The notes under the pieces were generated by a model, which had not been told where the DNA came from, searched no databases, and saw nothing but the letters and a program-made list of their open reading frames with translations. A program made the position numbers and the translations under genes. This document shows, one piece after another, positions 5,175-9,999 of a DNA stretch of 9,999 nucleotides (its first letter is position 1; each line of letters opens with the position of its first letter). The DNA is from Betaproteobacteria bacterium. Lineage in GTDB: Bacteria; Pseudomonadota; Gammaproteobacteria; Burkholderiales; SG8-39. The DNA lies in assembly GCA_029858545.1 (NCBI GenBank), contig JAOUFA010000108.1, positions 1 to 9,999 on the forward strand, read 5' to 3'.

Positions 5175-6001
5175 TGGGCGTCCATTGCGTGCGGCACACC
5201 ATCGTATACCGTCGGATAGGCCAACCTCAGGCCCAATTCGCGTTTTAGTTTCGCGTTCGACAGGCGGCGCGATTCGCCCATAAAGGACAGCAACTCCCCC
5301 GGGATGCGTCCGTTGGCGTCGATGCGGGCAATGCGCATCGGGCGTGGAAGACCCGAGCGATCGGCAATCAAGTCGAGCCAGTCACCCATTTTAAGTTCGC
5401 TGTCATCGCAGGCATTGTAGACGCCCGGTGAAGCATCGGAGCAAAGCACGCGAAGACAGATTGCCGCAAGATCGTCGGCGTGCACATGGTTGGTGTAAAT
5501 ATCATCGGCTTCGCGCAGCGCCGGCGTGCCCGCACGCAGACGTGCGAGCGGCAGACGATCGGCCGCGTAGATCCCGGGCACGCGCAGAATCACCAGGTCG
5601 ACGTCGCCAGAGGTGCACCATAGTGCAAGCCTGCGCTCGGCATCGGCGCGGCGCCTGGCACGCGCCGTGCGGGGACTGAGCGCGCGGCCCTCGTCCACCC
5701 ATGCGCCGTCGCAATCGCCGTATACGCCGCTGGTCGAGAGATACACGATCCGGGCTGGTAAAATTCCGTCTTCCAAAGCGGCGAGGAAATTCGCGATCCG
5801 CGTGTCGTGGTCGCCCGTTGCGGGTGGCGGCGCGCAGTAGAGTACCGAGTCGGCCCAGGAGCCCAGCCCGGCGAGCGTCTGCGGGTGATCAAGGTCAACG
5901 CCGACGCGGCGCGAAAGTTTGCGTGCCTCAATCGCGTCGGGCAATCGCGCGACGGCGCGGCGGGCGATGTCGCCGTAGCCGGCGACGAGTAGGCGCTTCA
6001 T
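5171..6001 (-). CDS. Atypical SDR / NAD(P)-dependent epimerase family protein (YeeZ-like)
   Basis: A 276-residue Rossmann-fold protein. The nucleotide-binding turn is G-Y-G-D-I-A (8-13). Other extended/atypical SDR landmarks are Y-L-S-T-S-G-V-Y-G-D (87-96), R-V-P-G-I-Y (140-145) and N-H-V-H-A-D-D-L-A (171-179). The catalytic Y-x-x-x-K is missing: aligned by the following Glu122, the two positions appear to be Arg114 and Arg118 in an Arg-rich stretch. This fits atypical SDRs related to E. coli YeeZ, often annotated as NAD-dependent epimerases or sugar nucleotide enzymes although activity is not established. Substrate and reaction cannot be read from the sequence. It is the first gene of the SDR-cutA-dsbD operon, with an ATGA overlap to cutA. 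It is divergent from the 6028 reductase with only 26 bases between start codons. No clear Shine-Dalgarno precedes the ATG at 6001, and a TAAAAT box (6009-6014, minus strand) lies so close that the transcript could be nearly leaderless. Confidence 0.85.
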   Translation of the reverse strand: MKRLLVAGYGDIARRAVARLPDAIEARKLSRRVGVDLDHPQTLAGLGSWADSVLYCAPPPATGDHDTRIANFLAALEDGILPARIVYLSTSGVYGDCDGAWVDEGRALSPRTARARRRADAERRLALWCTSGDVDLVILRVPGIYAADRLPLARLRAGTPALREADDIYTNHVHADDLAAICLRVLCSDASPGVYNACDDSELKMGDWLDLIADRSGLPRPMRIARIDANGRIPGELLSFMGESRRLSNAKLKRELGLRLAYPTVYDGVPHAMDAQ

Positions 6002-6027
6002 GATTCACATTTTATCCGGCGATCACA
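6002..6027. promoter_or_regulatory. Very short divergent intergenic region
   Basis: Only 26 bases separate two divergent start codons, so promoter elements must extend into both coding regions. Visible items are TAAAAT on the minus strand (6009-6014), a possible -10 for the SDR operon, and two TCACA words at 6005-6009 and 6023-6027, exactly 18 bases apart in the same orientation. No strong ribosome site is seen for either gene. Confidence 0.3.
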
Positions 6028-7059
6028 GTGAGCAAGATCAAGATTACCCTACAACCCAGTGGGCATAGCTTCGAACTCGAATCGGGCGAAACCGTGCTCG
6101 AGGCGGCGCTGCGCGAGGGGTTCGTCCTGCCCTATGGGTGTAAGAACGGCGCTTGCGCGAGCTGCAAGGGCAAGATCCTCGCTGGACAGGTGGACTACGG
6201 CGTCTATCAGGCCAAGGCTCTCAGCGAAGCCGAGAAGGCGGAGGGAAAGGCGCTCCTTTGTCAGGCCAGGCCGCTCGGCGACTTGGTCATCGAAGCGCGT
6301 ACCGTCGGGGCGGCAAAGGACATCCCGATCAAGACCCTGCCCTGTCGGGTGCAGAAGATCGAACGCGTAGCCGACGATGTGATCGTTCTCGATCTGAAGC
6401 TGCCGGCGAACGAGCGCCTACAGTTCCTCCCCGGCCAATACATCGAGTTCCTGTTGAAGGGCGGCTTGCGACGCAGCTTTTCGATGGCCAGTGCTCCGCA
6501 TGACGAGACGGTGCAGGTGCACGTGCGGCACGTACCGGGCGGGCAGTTCACCGACCATGTGTTCACCAAGATGAAGGAACGCGACATCCTGCGTTTCGAG
6601 GGGCCACAGGGTACTTTCTTCCTGCGTGAAGACTCCGACAAACCGATCGTCCTGGTCGCCTCGGGCACCGGCTTTGCGCCGATCAAGGCGATTCTCGAGC
6701 ATGCGTTCAGCAAGGGCGTGCAACGTTCGATGACGCTCTACTGGGGCGGACGCAGGCCGACGGATCTCTATCTCGACGCACTGCCCAGGCAATGGGCCGC
6801 CGAGCATGCCAATTTCAAATACATTGGCGTCATTTCCGATTCGCTTCCCGAGGACGGGTGGACCGGCCGCACCGGTTTCGTGCATCGCGCTGTGATGCAG
6901 GATCTTCCCGATCTGTCGGGTCATCAGGTCTACGCCTGCGGCGTGCCCATCATGGTCGATTCGGCGCGGCGCGATTTTGTCGTGCACTGCAAACTACCGG
7001 AAAGCGAATTCTACGCCGACAGCTTTACGACCCAGGCGGACAGCGCAAAGCCGGCGTGA
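6028..7059 (+). CDS. 2Fe-2S/FAD/NAD(P)H oxidoreductase (CDP-6-deoxy-delta-3,4-glucoseen reductase-like)
   Basis: A 343-residue three-domain electron-transfer flavoprotein. Residues 1-92 form a plant-type ferredoxin domain with cluster cysteines C38, C43, C46 and C78 (Y-G-C-K-N-G-A-C-A-S-C, then L-L-C-Q-A). Residues 100-200 are the FAD-binding barrel with R-R-S-F-S-M-A-S (148-155). Residues 205-335 are the NAD(P)-binding domain with A-S-G-T-G-F-A-P (211-218) and Y-A-C-G-V-P near the end. The ferredoxin-first order matches CDP-6-deoxy-glucoseen reductase (AscD-like) and mono-oxygenase reductases such as those for methane, phenol and aromatic hydroxylation. No deoxysugar genes or oxygenase subunits are nearby, so the common annotation name should not be taken as its role; the electron acceptor is unknown. 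The start is GTG at 6028, chosen because the conserved domain begins immediately (S-K-I-K-I-T-L). No good Shine-Dalgarno is visible. It converges with livF, 78 bases away. Confidence 0.92.
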   Translation: MSKIKITLQPSGHSFELESGETVLEAALREGFVLPYGCKNGACASCKGKILAGQVDYGVYQAKALSEAEKAEGKALLCQARPLGDLVIEARTVGAAKDIPIKTLPCRVQKIERVADDVIVLDLKLPANERLQFLPGQYIEFLLKGGLRRSFSMASAPHDETVQVHVRHVPGGQFTDHVFTKMKERDILRFEGPQGTFFLREDSDKPIVLVASGTGFAPIKAILEHAFSKGVQRSMTLYWGGRRPTDLYLDALPRQWAAEHANFKYIGVISDSLPEDGWTGRTGFVHRAVMQDLPDLSGHQVYACGVPIMVDSARRDFVVHCKLPESEFYADSFTTQADSAKPA

Positions 7060-7065
7060 CGCATT

Positions 7066-7096
7066 GCGGTGCTTGCGGTATTCGACCAAGCAACGC
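7066..7096. terminator. Possible weak hairpin between convergent genes
   Basis: GCGGTGCTTG (7066-7075) can pair with CAAGCAACGC (7087-7096), giving 9 pairs with one mismatch and an 11-base loop. It lies between the stop codons of the 6028 reductase and livF. There is no T run on either strand, so termination activity is doubtful. Confidence 0.25.
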
Positions 7097-7137
7097 GATA
7101 CTTCACGCAGACGTTCCTGGGGCAGAACCTATCGCAC

Positions 7138-7869
7138 TCATTTATCGCGAGGGGCAAGGTCTGCGCTTTCACCAAGATAGGCAGTTCGTACACGTGAATC
7201 CGCGAGCAGCGTCTTGGAGTCCTCCGCTAGACTGATTTCGCCTGACTCCATCACGTAGCCGCGGCGCGCGATCTCGAGCGCGAGACGGGCATTCTGTTCG
7301 ACGAGCAGGATCGTGACCCCGCGCGCGGCGATGTCGCGCACGATGTCGAAGATCTTGGCGACCAGCATCGGCGCAAGTCCCATCGAAGGTTCATCGAGAA
7401 GCAGGAGCCGGGGACGACTCATCAGCGCCCGCCCGATTGCCAGCATCTGTTGCTCGCCCCCCGAGAGCGTTCCACCGGTCTGTGCGCGCCGCTCCTTCAG
7501 GCGGGGAAAGATTTCGTATTGAAGCTCGAGATCGCGACTTATCTCGGCATCGGCGCGAACGTACGCGCCCATCACGAGATTCTCCTCCACCGAAAGCCGC
7601 GGGAAGATGCCGCGACCCTCGGGAACCATCACCAGACCGCGTCGCGCCAATTCGTGAACCGGCAGCGAAAGGATGTCCTCGCCGGCATAGCGCACGCTGC
7701 CCGAGCGCTGGATGGCCGATCCGCAGATCGCACGTAGGACTGAACTCTTGCCCGCACCATTCGCCCCGATGAGGCAAATCAACTCACCATCGTCGACCGT
7801 GAGGTCGACACCTTTTACGGCGCGAATTCCACCGTAGCGAACTTCCAGCCCCGTTACCTCAAGCAACAC
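7138..7869 (-). CDS. livF: Branched-chain amino acid ABC transporter ATP-binding protein LivF
   Basis: One of the two ATPase subunits of a Liv/HAAT-type importer; it sits on the cytoplasmic face of the LivH-LivM pore. The 243-residue protein shows Walker A G-A-N-G-A-G-K-S (35-42), the V-P-E-G-R-G-I-F-P segment around the Q-loop (82-90) that is characteristic of LivF, signature L-S-G-G-E-Q (135-140), Walker B L-L-L-L-D-E-P (155-161) and L-V-E-Q-N (189-193), where the usual H-loop His is Gln as in most LivF proteins. The start is GTG at 7869, preceded by GGGAG, and overlaps the end of livG by 11 bases. It is the last gene of the livHMGF run and converges with the 6028 reductase. Relatives transport leucine, isoleucine, valine, and in other systems urea or short amides, so the substrate is not certain. 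Confidence 0.95.
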   Translation of the reverse strand: MLLEVTGLEVRYGGIRAVKGVDLTVDDGELICLIGANGAGKSSVLRAICGSAIQRSGSVRYAGEDILSLPVHELARRGLVMVPEGRGIFPRLSVEENLVMGAYVRADAEISRDLELQYEIFPRLKERRAQTGGTLSGGEQQMLAIGRALMSRPRLLLLDEPSMGLAPMLVAKIFDIVRDIAARGVTILLVEQNARLALEIARRGYVMESGEISLAEDSKTLLADSRVRTAYLGESADLAPRDK

Positions 7870-8629
7870 GGGGCGCTCCCAGATAGGCTTCGATCACGCG
7901 CGGATTGCCTTGCACCTCGCCCGGCGTCCCCTCGGCGATGCGCTCGCCGTAATCGAGTACCAGTACCCGATCGCAAATGTTCATCACCAGACGCACGTCG
8001 TGTTCGATGAGCAAGACGGTCACGCCGCTGCGTCGAATTTCCCCGATCAGGTCTGCCAGCGCAAAACGCTCGGACGGGTTCATTCCCGCGGCGGGTTCGT
8101 CGAGCGCAAGCAGTCTGGGTTCCGTGGCAAGCGCGCGCGCGATCTCCAGGCGCCGCTGGTCGCCATAGGGAAGCCCCCCCGCCGCCTCGTTCGCTCGTGC
8201 ACGAATGCCGACGTAGTCGAGCAGCTCGAACGCTCGCTGTTCGATGTCGCGCTCTTCGGCGAGCGTCCGCGCGTCGCGCAGGATCGCCCCCAGCACGCCG
8301 GCGCGAGTCCTCACATGGCGGCCGATCATTACGTTCTCGAGTGCCGAGAGGTTGGCGAACAGGCGTATGTTCTGAAAAGTGCGCGCAATGCCCGCCGCAG
8401 CGACCTGGTTCGGCGTCAACCCGGTGAGCGACTTGCCCGAGAAGACGAACTCCCCCTCGTCGGCAGCGTACAGCCCAGTCAGTACGTTGAACAGCGTGGT
8501 CTTGCCCGCACCGTTGGGGCCGATCAGTCCATAGATTTCTCCGACTCGAATGCCGAATGAGATGTCCGCCAGGGCGCGCACGCCACCAAAGCGTCGGCTG
8601 AGTCGCGTCGCCTGGAGCAGCGGGTTCAT
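7859..8629 (-). CDS. livG: Branched-chain amino acid ABC transporter ATP-binding protein LivG
   Basis: The second ATPase of the importer, 256 residues. Motifs are Walker A G-P-N-G-A-G-K-T (37-44), A-R-T-F-Q-N-I-R-L-F (82-91) containing the Q-loop Gln86 and typical of LivG, the divergent signature L-P-Y-G-D-Q (153-158), Walker B L-L-A-L-D-E-P (173-179) followed by A-A-G-M-N-P, and the H-loop L-I-E-H-D with His210. The C-terminal region I-A-E-G-T-P-G-E-V (231-239) is also family-typical. The start at 8629 overlaps the livM stop by ATGA (8626-8629); the 3' end overlaps livF by 11 bases. Tight packing indicates one polycistronic mRNA. LivG and LivF form the ATPase heterodimer that drives uptake. 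Confidence 0.96.
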   Translation of the reverse strand: MNPLLQATRLSRRFGGVRALADISFGIRVGEIYGLIGPNGAGKTTLFNVLTGLYAADEGEFVFSGKSLTGLTPNQVAAAGIARTFQNIRLFANLSALENVMIGRHVRTRAGVLGAILRDARTLAEERDIEQRAFELLDYVGIRARANEAAGGLPYGDQRRLEIARALATEPRLLALDEPAAGMNPSERFALADLIGEIRRSGVTVLLIEHDVRLVMNICDRVLVLDYGERIAEGTPGEVQGNPRVIEAYLGAPRVA

Positions 8630-9693
8630 CGCTCGGCGAGCTCGCGCTTGCGAACCGCGGAAGGCAGGAGCCCCGCCGGTCTATAGAGCATGATCACCAC
8701 CAGCGCAAAGCCAAAGATGAGCATGCGGATGACTTCGGGCTCGATGAGCGATCGGCCAAAGAGGGCTTGCTGCAGCGGTTCAACGGTCCAGCGCAAGATC
8801 TCCGGCACAAAGGAAAGCAGCACCGCGCCTAGGATCACTCCGGCAACGTTGCCCATGCCGCCCAGCACCACCATTGCCACCACCATCACCGACTCGACGA
8901 GTACGAAGCTCTCCGGCGACACGAAGCCCTGAATCGCCGCAAACATGCCGCCCGCAACCCCGCCAAAGCTCGCCCCCATGGCGAAGGCGAGCAGCTTGAT
9001 GTTTCGCGTGTCGATGCCCATCGCCCGCGCAGCGATCTCATCCTCGCGTATCGCCTCCCAGGCTCGGCCGATGCGTGAATTCTGCATACGCAGTGTCGCC
9101 ACGATGATGAGCAGCATCACGCCGAGCAACATCCAGTAGTATTTCATCGGTCCGCTGATGGTGAATCCCGCCAGGCTATCGCTCGCGGAGAAATCGACGC
9201 GACCGAGCTGAAACGGATCGATTCCGGCGATTCCCTTCGGACCATTGGTGAGATTGAACGGTCGCGACAGATTGTTGAGCGCGATCCGCACGATTTCGCC
9301 AAAACCCAAAGTGACGATGGCCAGATAGTCGCCGCGCAACCTGAGCGTCGGCGCGCCAAGCAGAATGCCGAACATCGCCGCGAGTGCAGCGCCAATCGGC
9401 AAAATGATCCAGAAAGGGAGGTGCAGCCCAAAATGCGGGCTTGCGAGCAGCGCATAGGCATAGGCTCCCACCGCGTAGAACGCCACGTAGCCGAGGTCGA
9501 GCAGACCGGCGAATCCAACCACGATGTTGAGGCCTAGGGCGAGCAGCACGTAGAGCATTGCGAGATTGGCGATACGCACCCAGGATGTGCCGATCTGCGT
9601 GAGCGCGAAGGGTAGCAGCACGAGCGCAACGGCGAGCAGTACCAGCCCCGCGCGCAACGCCGCGGGATGTCGCTTCCAGCCCGCAAGGTTCAC
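8626..9693 (-). CDS. livM: Branched-chain amino acid ABC transporter permease LivM
   Basis: An inner-membrane permease subunit that pairs with LivH. From the GTG at 9693 it has 355 residues, normal for the family. The sequence is strongly hydrophobic with about ten predicted helices. Family landmarks are G-L-L-D-L-G-Y-V-A-F-Y-A-V-G-A-Y (63-78), P-T-L-R-L-R-G-D-Y-L-A-I-V-T-L-G-F, the ATPase-contact loop W-E-A-I-R-E-D-E-I-A-A-R-A-M-G-I and V-L-G-G-M-G-N-V-A-G-V-I-L-G-A. The frame stays open for 94 codons further upstream (to 9975), but that part lies wholly inside livH, is Arg/Cys-rich and is not membrane-like. The GTG at 9693 is chosen because it has GGAG eight to eleven bases upstream and overlaps the livH stop by GTGA (9690-9693), matching the ATGA coupling to livG at the other end. 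Confidence 0.95.
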   Translation of the reverse strand: MNLAGWKRHPAALRAGLVLLAVALVLLPFALTQIGTSWVRIANLAMLYVLLALGLNIVVGFAGLLDLGYVAFYAVGAYAYALLASPHFGLHLPFWIILPIGAALAAMFGILLGAPTLRLRGDYLAIVTLGFGEIVRIALNNLSRPFNLTNGPKGIAGIDPFQLGRVDFSASDSLAGFTISGPMKYYWMLLGVMLLIIVATLRMQNSRIGRAWEAIREDEIAARAMGIDTRNIKLLAFAMGASFGGVAGGMFAAIQGFVSPESFVLVESVMVVAMVVLGGMGNVAGVILGAVLLSFVPEILRWTVEPLQQALFGRSLIEPEVIRMLIFGFALVVIMLYRPAGLLPSAVRKRELAER

Positions 9694-9999
9694 GCCCGGT
9701 CTCCGACCCGTTCGCCAAGCAGGCCAGAGGGCCGCAGGACAAGCACCGCGATCAGTACAAGGAAGGCAAATACGTCCTGGTAGTTCGAACCGAAGAGGAT
9801 GAAGTGACGGTCCACAGCGCAACGCTCGGCGAGCGCGTCGGAGAAATCGGCGAAACGACACAGATCGGTCAGCTCGCCGATATAGCCGGCACCGAGAGCT
9901 TCGACGATCCCCAGCAATACGCCACCGAGCATCGCACCGGGGATATTGCCGATGCCGCCGAGCACCGCCGCGCAAAAGGCTTTGAGTCCTAGCAGAGAA
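9690..9999 (-). CDS. livH: Branched-chain amino acid ABC transporter permease LivH (C-terminal part, cut by window edge)
   Basis: The last 102 codons of the other permease subunit are visible; the rest lies beyond the right edge (one leftover base at 9999). The fragment starts L-L-G-L-K-A-F-C-A-A-V-L-G-G-I-G-N-I-P-G-A-M, the diagnostic LivH stretch, continues with a helix to V-E-A-L-G-A-G-Y-I-G-E-L-T, and ends with Y-Q-D-V-F-A-F-L-V-L-I-A-V-L-V-L-R-P and S-G-L-L-G-E-R-V-G-D-R-A. Between G-E-L-T and F-G-S-N-Y-Q-D there is an extra, mostly polar segment of about 20 residues (DNA about 9795-9866) that I do not recall from typical LivH proteins; the frame is kept. Its stop overlaps the livM GTG start. 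The usual liv operon has a periplasmic binding protein gene (livK) further upstream, outside this window. Confidence 0.93.
   Translation of the reverse strand, partial: SLLGLKAFCAAVLGGIGNIPGAMLGGVLLGIVEALGAGYIGELTDLCRFADFSDALAERCAVDRHFILFGSNYQDVFAFLVLIAVLVLRPSGLLGERVGDRA

Noticed and set aside
9694..9975. N-terminal extension of LivM by 94 codons
   Set aside because: The extension overlaps the clearly coding C-terminus of livH, is not membrane-like, and the GTG at 9693 has a good ribosome site and a GTGA overlap.

Overview
The window is a gene-dense, GC-rich piece of a bacterial chromosome. Every complete gene is housekeeping or central physiology. The order cytochrome c4 <-> engB -> hemB <- dsbD <- cutA, together with a two-haem cytochrome c4 and a livHMGF transporter set, suggests a betaproteobacterium (Burkholderiales, Rhodocyclales or Nitrosomonadales type). 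This is inference from remembered gene order, not from a database search. I saw no insertion sequence, CRISPR array, tRNA, rRNA or phage gene.

Layout. 1-207 (-): N-terminal part of a membrane cytochrome b561-type protein, running off the left edge. 426-1082 (-): periplasmic di-haem cytochrome c4, followed by a clear intrinsic terminator at 372-399. 1150-1890 (+): the ribosome-assembly GTPase EngB. 1999-2997 (+): HemB, the second enzyme of haem synthesis. 3016-6001 (-): a tightly packed three-gene operon (atypical SDR/epimerase, cutA, dsbD) joined by two ATGA stop/start overlaps. 6028-7059 (+): a 2Fe-2S/FAD/NAD(P) oxidoreductase. 7138-9999 (-): livH (partial)-livM-livG-livF, a branched-chain amino acid type ABC importer with overlapping genes.

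The physiology is coherent on the left side. HemB supplies haem precursor, DsbD supplies periplasmic reducing power (needed among other things for c-type cytochrome maturation), and cytochrome c4 and the b561-type protein are haem electron carriers. The right side is amino acid (or amide) uptake; its substrate-binding protein lies outside the window.

The most interesting region is 1743-1890, the 3' end of engB just before hemB. Four hairpins follow one another within about 100 bases. On the minus strand the last one (1786-1814) is followed by a U-rich run, so it looks like an intrinsic terminator. Two hairpin loops on that strand are C-rich, as in small RNAs that pair with Shine-Dalgarno sequences. 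The loop of the terminal hairpin and its flank can form 12 base pairs (with a 3-base bulge) with the hemB ribosome binding site at 1985-1996. I propose an antisense-encoded small RNA of about 110 nt, or alternatively a plus-strand hemB leader RNA. The same bases encode an unusual basic C-terminal tail on EngB. A secondary oddity is an extra stretch of about 20 residues near the C-terminus of LivH.
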